The position numbers and the translations under genes were made by a program. From the NCBI GenBank assembly GCA_026686845.1, contig JAIVEN010000006.1, positions 36,750,501 through 36,814,500 on the forward strand: a DNA stretch of 64,000 bases. Reading direction: 5' to 3'. Below are positions 9,504-19,183 of the stretch, piece by piece (position 1 is the stretch's first letter; each line of letters starts with the position of its first letter). Origin of the DNA: Adenanthera pavonina. Its lineage: Eukaryota; Streptophyta; Magnoliopsida; Fabales; Fabaceae. A model generated the notes under the pieces. It was not told the origin of the DNA. It did no database searches and worked only from the letters and a program-made list of their open reading frames with translations.

Positions 9504-11303
9504 TTATGATTTCCTTTTAGGTACCCAAATTTGCTTGGGTCCTTTTTGGTCAGTATATTTTTCCCTAGATGCAGATGCAACTTTGGGAACCCATCCAACT
9601 TTCCTGCCAAGTCCATTTTTCCTCAAATCACAAGAACTGGAAATATGTCCCTTTTTGTTACAGAAATGACATGTAGTGAAAGGACTGCTAGATTGAGATG
9701 CAGGAAGAAAACAGTGCAGGTAATACTTTTGTCTAGCATGCCTTGGCTGATCATACGTTTCAATGTGAGGTGATGCATTAACTTTCTTTTTATTGTTCTT
9801 AGCATGCACAAAATGTCTCATATATGCATTTTGATTTTTCTTCCTAATCTTTTCCTTGACAGCACATGGGTCATAGCCAAGACCAGCTTTTCCTTGTGAT
9901 ATTCTTTGGCTCCCCATCAGGGCAAACAACATGTCTTTACCTCTAGTGAGCCTAGACATGCTTTTAACTAGATAATCATTCGTTTGTTTAAGTTCAGTGC
10001 AAGAAATGCAGCAAACAGATTCAGAAGTAGATGGAGAAGAAGTTTCAGAAACTGTGCTTTGAGACTCCAGCTTGCTTATCTTTTTCTTTGCCAATTTTAG
10101 TTCTTTAGCAACTTTAATAAATTCATCATGAAGCTCATGAAATGCATCCAGTAATTCAGAATAGGAAGGTTCAGATTCATATACCTCTTCATCCTGATCA
10201 CTGCTGTATGAAGGTGTAGCTTCTTCAGAAGCAAGTGCCATTAGACAAATGTTGGCAATCTCATCTTCATCTTCTTCTTCCTCATCTGAGCTGTTGCCCC
10301 ATATGGATGAGATGTACGCCTTCTTCTTTTTCCCTTTGTCAGCACCTTTCTTTTCTTTTTCTTGCTTCCTGAGGAATTGGGGGCAGTCCCATTTTATGTG
10401 TCCCTGCTTCTTGCACTCATAACAAGTCACAGATTCTTTTGCCTCTTGCTTGCTTTCCCCAGCAGCTACTTTCTTGAAGAATCTCTTGTTCTTCCTCTTG
10501 CTATAGAATCTTCCGAATTTTCTGACCATCATAGCCAAGGTTTCCTCATCAAGTTCATCCTCTTCGTTAGATTCTTCTTCCTTTTCATCAGCAGCTTTGA
10601 GAGCAAGGCCTTTCTTCTTTCTGTCCAGCCCGGCTTCCTTGAGAGCTTTGATTTTTCCTTCATACTCCTCAAGGCTCCCGAAGAGAGCTGTGACAGAGGC
10701 CATTGATTCTCCTCTGGCTTCTTCTATTGCTGTCACCTTGGGCTGCCATTCCAGAGGGAGAGCTCTGAGAATTTTTCTCACTTTCTCTGATTGAGTGTAT
10801 TCCTTTCCTAGGCTCTTTAGTTGATTCACAATGAGAGTGAATCTCTTTTGGAGCTCCTTTACAGTTTCTCCTTCAGACATCCTGAAGCTCTCATACTCTC
10901 CAATGCACGTATTGAGTCTGTTCTCCCTGACCCCAGATGTCCCTTCATGTGCAATCTGCAGAGTGTCCCACATCCCTTTTGCAGTGGTGCATTGTGAGAC
11001 CCTGTAGAATTCGTCCTGGTTCAGGGCACTGACTAAATAATGCTTTGCTTTAAAATTCAGTAGGACTCTCCTTCTGTCTTCATCATTCCACTCTGCTTCC
11101 AGCTTCTCTTTGTATCTTCCATCTTCAGTTAGAGCCATTGGGACGAAATCTCCTTTATCAATGACTGACCAGATGTCAAGATCAATTGATTGGAGGTAGA
11201 TCTGCATCCTCATCTTCCAGTACCCATAATGCTCTCCACTGAAGCCTGGTGGTCTGTTAGTGTTGTTCCCTTCAGGAAGTATACTCTCTCCAAAGCCAGC
11301 CAT
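9504..11303 (-). CDS. Sirevirus gag (nucleocapsid polyprotein)
   Basis: A 599-codon protein from the ATG at 11303 (MAGFGESILP). The frame extends further upstream only through a GTG overlapping the primer site. The N-terminal part carries the copia gag signature (NRPPGFSGEHYGYWKMRM, followed by a W-rich/UBN2-like helical region). A CCHC zinc knuckle (CYECKKQGHIKWDC, about residues 294-307) follows. Then come acidic and coiled, Lys/Glu-rich stretches, and a second knuckle (CHFCNKKGHISSSC, about 545-558) near the C-terminus. Two spaced knuckles and a large gag are typical of Sireviruses. It packages the RNA in virus-like particles. It ends in IWVPKRKS, a few bases before the conserved start of pol in another frame. 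Confidence 0.92.
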   Translation of the reverse strand: MAGFGESILPEGNNTNRPPGFSGEHYGYWKMRMQIYLQSIDLDIWSVIDKGDFVPMALTEDGRYKEKLEAEWNDEDRRRVLLNFKAKHYLVSALNQDEFYRVSQCTTAKGMWDTLQIAHEGTSGVRENRLNTCIGEYESFRMSEGETVKELQKRFTLIVNQLKSLGKEYTQSEKVRKILRALPLEWQPKVTAIEEARGESMASVTALFGSLEEYEGKIKALKEAGLDRKKKGLALKAADEKEEESNEEDELDEETLAMMVRKFGRFYSKRKNKRFFKKVAAGESKQEAKESVTCYECKKQGHIKWDCPQFLRKQEKEKKGADKGKKKKAYISSIWGNSSDEEEEDEDEIANICLMALASEEATPSYSSDQDEEVYESEPSYSELLDAFHELHDEFIKVAKELKLAKKKISKLESQSTVSETSSPSTSESVCCISCTELKQTNDYLVKSMSRLTRGKDMLFALMGSQRISQGKAGLGYDPCAVKEKIRKKNQNAYMRHFVHAKNNKKKVNASPHIETYDQPRHARQKYYLHCFLPASQSSSPFTTCHFCNKKGHISSSCDLRKNGLGRKVGWVPKVASASREKYTDQKGPKQIWVPKRKS

Positions 11304-11343
11304 CTTTGTTCCCGGACTGTAAAATCCTTTGAATGGGAAACCA

Positions 11344-11356
11344 GTCTCTGATACCA
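11344..11356 (-). other. Primer-binding site (initiator Met tRNA)
   Basis: On the minus strand TGGTATCAGAGAC, two bases after the 5' LTR. The first eleven bases match the complement of the 3' end of plant initiator-methionine tRNA, the usual primer of copia elements. Confidence 0.9.
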
Positions 11357-11897
11357 CTTGTTAGCAAGGCTGACTTCCCAAGAGGGGGGGTGAATTGGGA
11401 AGATTAAAATTTTTCTGCACAAAGTAAAGCAAGTGAAAATATCACAGTATAATGAAAACAACGTGTAAAACAGAGCAAGTTGATAAGTAGAGATAAGGAG
11501 AAGAAAACTCAGTGATTTATCCTGGTTCGGTCTATCCACTTGACCTACATCCAGTCCCCAAGACACCTCTTGAGATTTATCCACTATCCAGCAAGAATTT
11601 CAATGGGCTTCTGACTAAGGCCACAGTACACGAGTCTGCTCTGTTCTGAGCTCTCTCAAACTCTCTAAGCACTTTCTCTATGTGCTTCCCAATCCCCTTG
11701 TGAATACCCCTCACAAGTAAATCTATCTTTCAGATAAAGAGTAGATTGTTTACAAATGAATAACTCTCTAGAATAGAGTAGATATGAAAGTTTAAGTACA
11801 AATAATGAAGTTGGAAGGGTAAAAGCTTTTGAGATGAAGATTCAGCAGAAATTCGGTATATACAAGTTTGATTCGTTACCCACAACTTCAAATAATG

Positions 11898-11908
11898 TTA
11901 TATTTATA
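11898..11908 (-). promoter_or_regulatory. TATA-like box of the Sirevirus LTR
   Basis: Reads CTATAAATATAA on the minus strand, in the expected place between the motif-rich U3 and the R/U5 part. Transcription would start about 30 bases further, near 11870. The same box is present in the 3' LTR (1767-1777). Confidence 0.6.
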
Positions 11909-12021
11909 GATTTAGATCTCAAATATCCGTTAGAGACTAAATCTATCCGTTGGGGAAGTTATCCAACGGTTACTCTGAAAAACTATCCGTTCACCAACCG
12001 CATTTAATGTTTCTGACATAC

Positions 12022-12850
12022 TGAAATTCGAATTTCGGTTGGCCAACAGACGAATTTCGAGGGAACCGAAGGTTAAAGCCTCCAACGTAAAAATACGAAG
12101 TTCGTCTGTCCATAGAGTGAAATTCGAATTTCGAAACTCATAAAATATTTTCACAATGTGACATACGAATTTTTAAGAAGTAAGATTTTCTGTTAAGTGT
12201 GAACAGTGTTTTCAATTTGCTACAGTGCCCTCGAAATTCGAATGTTGGATGCCCAAAATTCGTCTGTCCATTGAACGTCCAAATAGACACAGTAGTTCAC
12301 TTTCTTTGAAATTCGAATTTTGACAGAGTGAAATTTGTCTGTCAGAGACCAGTTTGGAGACTTAAATCATTCTTGATCTCAAATGAACTTTATCAAACAT
12401 TCAGACGAATTTCCTCTATTTTCTCAAGTTTTGTTTTGTCTGAAATTCGAATTTTGAAAGAGTGAAATTCGAATGTCACAAAGTAGCTTTTTTTTTGACT
12501 CAGATGAAAATTCAAATTTTGCTAAGTAAAAGTTCGTCTGTCAGAGAGCATTTTTCAAACTTAGTTTCTTCTTAATTTCAGATGAACTTTAGCAAAGCTT
12601 CAGATGAATTTCTTTGGTTTCATAAATGGCATTTTGTCTGAAATTCGAATTTTGAGACTGTGAAGTTCGTCTATCACAAAAAGGCTTCTTTCAGACTTGA
12701 TTGAAGTTCGAATTTTGAATGACCAAAATTCGTCTGACAGAGGGACACCTTTCCAGACTTAATCAGTTTTAGCTCGAAATTCGAATTTCCAAAAGCAAAG
12801 TTCGAATTTCCAACTTGACAGTTCAGTTATACTTTCAAACTTCGTCTGTT
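12022..12850 (-). repeat. Motif array in U3 (AAATTCGAATTT and TTCGTCTG families)
   Basis: At least ten copies of an AAATTCGAATTT-like palindrome and about nine of a TTCGTCTG/CAGACGAA motif, irregularly spaced and often paired, upstream of the TATA-like box. The copy in the other LTR spans 1891-2720. Probably enhancer-like or methylation-sensitive; function is inferred only from position. Confidence 0.7.
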
Positions 12851-13082
12851 TGTGAGTATTTTCCAAATAGGTAAAGATTTAAATTTCAAATCAAGGTTTG
12901 AAAATGTCTTTTTCTCAAATCAAAATCTTTTACCCAATCTAAACAAAAACTAAAGATCCTACAAAAGATCTAATAGTCAATTCACAGAAGACCTTCACTT
13001 GAAACAGCTTTAATCTCCTTTGATATCTTCAATCCAAGCTCTTGAGTGTTGGTTTGGAATCATCAAAACTCTTGATCCAACA

Positions 13083-13087
13083 AAAAA
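13083..13087. repeat. Target-site duplication (AAAAA), right copy
   Basis: Five A residues immediately after the CA end of the right LTR, matching 1223-1227. Confidence 0.7.
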
Positions 13088-13256
13088 TAATCAAATAAAA
13101 TAATAGAGATAGAATATATTCGTCTCTAAATATGTATATAAAATTAGAGACACACAATAATCCGTCTCTAAATTTAGAGACGGAACTGAATCCATCTCTA
13201 AAAGTTGTTGATAATTTCATCTCTAATTATGGCTCAATTTTTTTTGGCAAGCTAGT

Positions 13257-13300
13257 TCTCTCTCTCTCTCTATATATATATGTATATATATATATATATT
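13257..13300. repeat. (CT)n/(TA)n microsatellite
   Basis: A short CT run passing into a TA run with one TG interruption, just outside the right end of the CACTA-like element. Confidence 0.85.
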
Positions 13301-13640
13301 TCCTAAGGTTAAAACATGCCAGATTTTTTATTAAATAAATGAGAGGAAAAAAAATACATTCATTCATTGTTAAAATATTACATTCATATCCAATGTAATG
13401 ACATTTTATTGAGTTGAATCACATGACAAAGTTCTTGGGGTATCTAATGTCATTGTAATCAATAAAATATAGACTAAATCTAGAAGAGGATCCAACTGAC
13501 TACTCCCAACTATCCAGTAGTGACCAAACCAAATACTCTTTTACATTGCATCCATTTTCCGGCATCAATCATATGAAAAAGCTCTATTAGCTTTATAACA
13601 TATATACTTCAACTTGATAATTTACATGTAATTTACATAC

Positions 13641-13749
13641 TTGATGGAAGCTAGCAAGTTTGATAAACATTCATTGTGATAATCTTTTCCTTTATCATCC
13701 TTCAAAGCTTCCTTTATGGGAATAGTTGAATCATTTGGATCATCCATCC
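13641..13749 (-). pseudogene. Exon-like fragment of unknown gene
   Basis: On the minus strand a CAG acceptor (13752-13750) leads into an open stretch reading GMDDPNDSTIPIKEALKDD and ending at a GTATGT donor (13640). Both splice signals look natural but no neighbouring exons of a gene are present. Family not recognised. It lies 0.4 kb from the helicase fragment on the same strand and may come from the same or another gene. Confidence 0.35.
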
Positions 13750-14163
13750 CTGTGAAAAAACATGACAAAAGAAAGAAAATTTAATGTAAAATTTTATTTC
13801 ATGTGGATTTAATCTAAAAGTGATAGGCTAAATGAAGAATAGAGGAATGATATGTTTTGTTACAAATTCTTAAGACCTGAAAAAGATACAAAAATGCAAA
13901 AGAATGGATTGTAGACATTAAAATGTAAATCAAGAATATAACCTTTACTTTTACACCATTTTTTGCCAAAGTAAGTGGGTTTTTCCCAATAAATATATTA
14001 CTTCAGTTCATGGACAATTTTCACAGCCTCCTATGTATATTCTTTCTTCCCCATGAGTTTGAACCTATTAAGAGTATGCATATTGTAATTAACATATATC
14101 ACAACAAGATTAATGCTTATTTTTACTGGTAGAACTGTAGGATTTTGTTTGTCTGAAACTCAC

Positions 14164-14259
14164 CAAAAGGATAGAAGAACCAGAATTGTATGCTCTTCCA
14201 ATATGTCCTATTCGATGGACATATTGTGTAACACTTTGAGGCATTTCAAAGTTTATAAC
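14164..14259 (-). pseudogene. Isolated exon of a DEAD-box RNA helicase (motif VI region)
   Basis: A 96-bp stretch bounded by an AG acceptor (14261-14260) and a GT donor (14163-14162). It encodes VINFEMPQSVTQYVHRIGHIGRA followed by YNSGSSILLV. This is the C-terminal helicase region of DEAD-box proteins around motif VI (HRIGRTGRxxxxG), resembling plant RH16/DDX56-type sequences. Conserved HRIGRTGR is altered to HRIGHIGR, a change at an Arg that normally contacts ATP. The other helicase motifs (DEAD, SAT, motif I) were not found nearby, so this is a fragment or captured exon, not a gene. Confidence 0.6.
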
Positions 14260-14630
14260 CTATCAATAAACCATAGCAGGCATTAACTAAATGAGAAAAA
14301 CGAATATAACATTTATCGTAAAAAGCAAATATAATGAGCCTTATATCTATATCTCTTTATAAACTGAAGCATGGCACAATTGTTGTCTAATTTTGTAGAG
14401 TTTGAACAAAATTAGAGAAGGTTCACACTTTTTTTCCTGTTTTGATGAAAAAGAAGATTCACTTCTTAATTTAAGACCTTAATTTTTGGAATATTAGACA
14501 AACTGATACTCTGTTGATGGCCCTTTTTATGCTATATGCATTTAGTTAGAGGTTGCACATGTTCACATCATATTTTGGTTTCTGTATCTTTTGCTAAGAT
14601 CTCCATTTAATGCTTTTCCAACTTTTGCAG

Positions 14631-14678
14631 AACATCAACAAAATAAAGAAGGTGAAGTGCCCTATGCTAGTAATACAT
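14631..14678 (+). pseudogene. Isolated exon of an ABHD17-type alpha/beta hydrolase
   Basis: A 48-bp stretch between a TTTTGCAG acceptor and a GTGAGT donor, encoding NINKIKKVKCPMLVIH. This matches the segment before the catalytic Asp in ABHD17/FAM108-like hydrolases (usually NIDKI..V.CPVLVIHGT). It is on the opposite strand to the helicase fragment. No GXSXG or other hydrolase exons are nearby, so it is a relic or captured exon. Confidence 0.5.
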
Positions 14679-14871
14679 GTGAGTATAAGATGCACTCTAA
14701 TCATATTACTTTACTTCATTGCATTGATTTCAAAATATTTTTTGACATTTAAAACTATGTCTTTATGTTTGATTTGCATCAGTACCTTTGTCTATGATAT
14801 CAATTTTTGTCAAAACTATATATTCCATAGGCCACTCACCTATCTGGGTTGGAAATTAGGTTCTTGTAAGG

Positions 14872-14990
14872 AAACCCCTGCAAAAAAAGACAGAGATGAT
14901 GAGTTAATAGATAAAACAACAATATCTATTACCCAAGAAACCAAAAAAGAAAAAGCGAAACAGATTGATTATGAAGTTGGTCTCAAGGTT
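14872..14990 (+). pseudogene. Possible Lys-rich exon fragment
   Basis: An open, coding-like stretch (ETPAKKDRDDELIDK ... KKEKAKQIDYEVGLK) whose composition contrasts with the AT-rich surroundings. Family not recognised and splice limits are uncertain; it could be chance. Confidence 0.25.
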
Positions 14991-15008
14991 CTAATATTCT
15001 TCACTTAA

Positions 15009-16790
15009 AAATGAATAACTTTAACTGAAAAATAAGAATTCATTAGTTTAGATATTAGTTGAAATAGAAATTTTAATGTGGATTACTATCAATTGCATCC
15101 ATAATCAACAACATTCTTACTTTCCAACAAAAAGATAACAACAGTCTAGTCAAATGGCCAAAATACAAATATTTCACACTGATATTATAACAGATTTAGA
15201 TACCTAAAAAAGGATGGTTCACTAACAAAGAAAAGCGCAAGTGGTTGAACATAGATTCAATTATTTATGGGCAGAGAAATACAGGCAAGTAAAAATGTAT
15301 AACATGACTATCTCACTTAAAATTTAGAGGATCAATGCACGTTGGAGATAACACCTTGAGCTGTGGCATCTTGTGCTATTGCTTCAATTTTTTTTTGACA
15401 TTAAGAAAAAATCATACTACTAAAAAGAATTCCAAAAAATAACATTCTCTCAAGGATACAATTTCAGTGTAAAACTAGACTCTAAGTTGAAAGTGCACTT
15501 GATAGGAGACAAAATGGACAAAACACCACCAAAAGTGAGCTAAACCATTTATTTGGATAAATAAAGAAGGTTAATAGATAGCAGTTTAGAACTCTTAAAT
15601 TTTTGAATTAACCAAATCACTAAAGTATTGATCAATGCAATGATTTATAACTCTACAATTTTGAAACATGTACTAACCATCATAAAATTCATTCCATAGA
15701 ACAATAATTCAAGTGTCTATTTCATCCCAATCTTAGCACCAAAATTACATGGGGACAATCAATCCGGATTGATGATTCTTGGGAGATTCTTGGAGAGGTT
15801 TAGCCAAGACGGAAACTAGAGAGAGAGGGATAAATCTAGAGAAAGAAAGATGGGAAGAATGGTGAAATGAAGGTGTGGGTGAGAAGAATTGATGGAAGGA
15901 ACTAAGGATTTAAGGGTTTGTGTGAGGAGATTGAAGAGAAATTGAAGAGGAATTAGAAGAAAATGGTGAGGTGTTGGGAGGAAAGTCGGAACGAAGGAAA
16001 GAAAGAAAGGAAAAAAGAAAGGGGTCCTTGGGAGCAGTGTGTCTGAAACGAAGGTAAAGAAAAGAACCTAGGGTGCATTTGATTGAGGGAAATTGAAGCA
16101 CGAGGAAGGTAATATGGACCCGAAAGAAATAAAAGCAAAAACAAATAAACAAATAAAAATGAGGAAAAAAAGGGAAAGTTAGGAAAATAAAATTTTCATA
16201 ATATTCCTCAAATCTAATGAACAAAATACTCTTTCAAAATTTCAATCTCCATTGATCATGACTTACAAAAAAATATCACCTCAGATAGATTATGTTCCCA
16301 ATTAAATAAAATATAATATAAATTATATTAAATTTTGATCAAAGGAAATTAAATTAATCATGAGATAAAATTTAAGCTCAATTTAGAGAAAAATTATTAA
16401 CCAAAATGATAAAAACAAAGGAAATAAAATACTGAAAAATAAATTTCTAAAGTTCTTTGACAATTTTTCCCCTAAATGTGTTAATTCTTAATCATTTTTT
16501 TAATCATAATTAAATCACAAGTGATATATAATTGCATTGAAAATTATTAAATAAAATAAAATGGGAAGAATTAAATTCATGGAATAATTTAGAGGGTAAA
16601 AATAATCAAAATTAAAACTTAATTTCCAAAAATTATCCCCAAATTCTCATTTATTCCAAATTAAGGCTAAGTACATAAATGTTATCTAAATTACACAAAA
16701 TTAACTAAAATTCAATACTAAAAATGCTTAAATAAAGGGAATAAAAATGGTAAAAATTTATGATTATCACCATACATACATACAAAGACG
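15009..16790. other. Intergenic, no gene seen
   Basis: AT-rich sequence with a purine-rich block at about 15780-16030. That block gives open frames on the minus strand with low-complexity Phe/Ser/Leu translations. I see no protein family, RNA gene or transposon end that I can support. Confidence 0.4.
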
Positions 16791-19183
16791 TTATAACACC
16801 GCAAACAACCTTGGGACTATAGATGACAAGAGACATGTATATGAGATAAGAACCCAAGCTAACAACTAGGAGGATTCACATAAAATCGTATCATACATGG
16901 TATCCAGTCATATCTTTACACTTGGCACAATACTAAACTAACATACAACATGTGTTCTCATATGAACTCTTACCGATCATAAGTGCTCGAATATCCCGTG
17001 CTCTACCAAGAGGAAGACCCACCTCAACCACATCTCGCTAGAGCTAAACATCCTCTCCTGAAAAAGGGTATTAATGGGGGTAAGACATATATCCCAGTTA
17101 CTAGGGGCAATTATAGTCAAAAGCTTTCCTTTTATAAGACGTTTGAAAACACAATAGGTTAATATTAATCAAATACAAGGAATCAACATACAATTAAGCA
17201 CATACAATATGAATTATGCAAAATGTTATACACATGATATACAAAACTTACATCAATCACAGCAGAAACCATGAGCTAGTTACCATCATAAGGTAACTTT
17301 GATAATCAACCCCCTTTCAACAACCCGTGAAAACCTATTCTGAGGTATTATTAAACTCACTACCATTAGTTATAACTCAGCCAAAGGTCATTCCACTAAT
17401 AATTAGATGGTGATTCTCCTTCCCTTGGACTATCTGAATTGGTGATGATTTAAGGAAGGTGCATCCCCAATCCATTGCTATTTGGCTCTTCCTAACCAAA
17501 GGATGATAATTCAGTGGTATGGATATATATATCAACCTCACCACCTAGACACAAGACCTTGCATGTCCCAACAGTAGATCGACATATCATGTGGCATTAA
17601 CATATCATAAGACATCATCATCTAACAAACAATGTCCCAATATGCATAATATAGTGATGATGCCCGAATGTTATGCTAACACGCCATTATACAACACACA
17701 TAGGACAATATCATCATCAACATCATTACCATTATCATCATGCTAGTATAACTCTATTATGCAAGACATTTCATGGGAATGCACAATAGTAACAAGCATG
17801 TTAACATTTATCTTGATCATAAAGATATACACACATATATAGCCAATTCTATTCTCATTATGATTAACATTGTTGTCATTATCATCATTATTACACAAAC
17901 TAATATTGAGAGTAGAATATTCATAGGTTAAGTCCTTGTATTCCCATTCATATAAACATATATACACATAAATAGAAAATCAATTATTTTCACTTCCTTA
18001 TCATACTTTTCAAAGAAAGAGGGTTTCGAGAAAACTTACTATTTCTAGTTGTGATTTAAGTTGCAATCATGATATAAAAACTTTCAAACATATAGAATAA
18101 ATAAAATTACTCCTCGGTACGTCAAGTTGCTGCACACCCACAACACCTTAGTAAGCCAAAGGATCACCAACTATAACATACAAGAGGAAATACAATCCAC
18201 AACAACTAATTAGAATTCAACACCAATCTAAGTCCAAACATTCAACACAATTTTCAAATAAAACTACTAGAATTTCACACAATCACTTAGTGCCCCCTAA
18301 GGCCCAAATCCACCATAACACAATTTAACCACTTACTAATAAATTTGCCACTTTCAAATAACTTCTTGGAATCCATATACCTCATCAAAGCATACACACA
18401 CCCTGTTCAAGCACCAAACACAAGTATCAAGACTAAGCACATACCTTGGTAGACTTAAATCAATATCTCAAGGATAAACCCATTAAAACTAAGTTACCAA
18501 TACCATTTCCAACCACCTTTATACACAAAACAACCCATAAATCCATATTTGAGCCTAATCAAGTTTAGGCATTATGAGAAACCCTAAACTTAAAGACTAG
18601 GGTTTGGAGAAACAACCACATAATTCACAAAAATCCATAACCTAAGGCCTATCTACATACAATAGTACATCATTGAAGCATTTGAACTCAATTTAATTGG
18701 TGAAAATCCATTCCAACTAGATTGTTAATGTCCAACGCCAAAATTTGCCACTAAAAATCAAAAAAAGAGGAAGGAGCAAGTGGAGAATCATCATATCTAC
18801 AAAATCCAAGCCTCCTAGAGCTTCAAAATATGTCCTAACACCTCAGACCTCAAAACCCTAATAGAGCTGACGCATTCTCCTATATTTTTCCTCCATTCTG
18901 ATAAACTAATCACGTTATTTAAAAATAGAGCTTGCAACATAGCATCGCGGCGGACATTATTGGTGCTGCAGTACTTGTGCTTTTTATCTCTAAACAATAC
19001 TGGCCTAATTTCATCTTCCTGCTATGGTGCAAAAGGAGCTCGCCACGGCGTGTAAGATTTTTCTTCCTTCTCTCTTTCTCATCTTTTCCTCTAGTCCTGA
19101 GGCCTCCGGACTTGCACCAATCCAGAATTATACTTCCATGAGTCCATTAACATATCTGAAAGAATCAAATTAGGGTTGTTACA
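16791..19183 (-). repeat. Gypsy-type LTR A (minus orientation)
   Basis: Read on the minus strand it starts TGTAACAACCC at 19183 and ends near GCGGTGTTATA at 16791. These are ends of the kind seen in Tekay/Del chromoviruses. Internal blocks match the LTRs at 26035 and 31327 in reverse orientation, for example the ACCAATTC...GGGAAGGAGAA block near 17400-17450. It is diverged and about 2.4 kb long. No 5-bp target duplication is visible, so it may be a rearranged rather than a clean solo LTR. Confidence 0.6.

Larger units (their letters stand above)
1228..13082 (-). mobile_element. Nearly full-length Sirevirus-type Ty1/copia retrotransposon
   Basis: An 11,855-bp element on the minus strand. Its order (5' to 3') is LTR 13082-11359, primer site, gag, pol in the copia order (protease, integrase, RT, RNase H), a third ORF, polypurine tract, LTR 2952-1228. 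The long LTRs, the initiator-Met primer site, the large gag with two zinc knuckles and the extra ORF downstream of pol together point to the Sirevirus (SIRE/Maximus) lineage. The LTRs differ at only about a dozen sites, so the insertion is recent. It is probably not self-sufficient: pol carries a frame break within the RT domain and the third ORF has an internal stop. Confidence 0.95.
11359..13082 (-). repeat. 5' LTR of the Sirevirus
   Basis: A 1,724-bp LTR, upstream in the sense of the element and driving its transcription. From the outer end: U3 (13082 to about 11870) with the motif array at 12022-12850, a TATA-like box at 11898-11908, then R/U5 to 11359. It ends with CA at 13081-13082 as read on the plus strand and is followed by the AAAAA target duplication. 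Confidence 0.95.
986..13251. mobile_element. Small CACTA-like non-autonomous transposon, split by the Sirevirus insertion
   Basis: The left end reads CACTACAAAAAAAAAGG at 986, the typical terminus of plant CACTA (En/Spm) elements. It is followed by repeated sub-terminal units of the form TTTAGAGACGGA in both orientations (1004-1195). The same units resume after the inserted retrotransposon (13110-13230). The right end (T-run near 13238-13251, then GGCAAG) is diverged from the expected GTAGTG, so the exact right boundary and the 3-bp target duplication are not resolved. Without the insertion the element is only about 0.4 kb and has no transposase, so it must be non-autonomous. Confidence 0.65.

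Noticed and set aside
11304..11357. gag start upstream of 11303
   Set aside because: The longer frame begins at a GTG overlapping the tRNA primer site; the ATG at 11303 starts the conserved gag N-terminus.
15910..16224. Minus-strand 104-codon Phe-rich frame
   Set aside because: Arises from a purine-rich block; no splice context or family resemblance.
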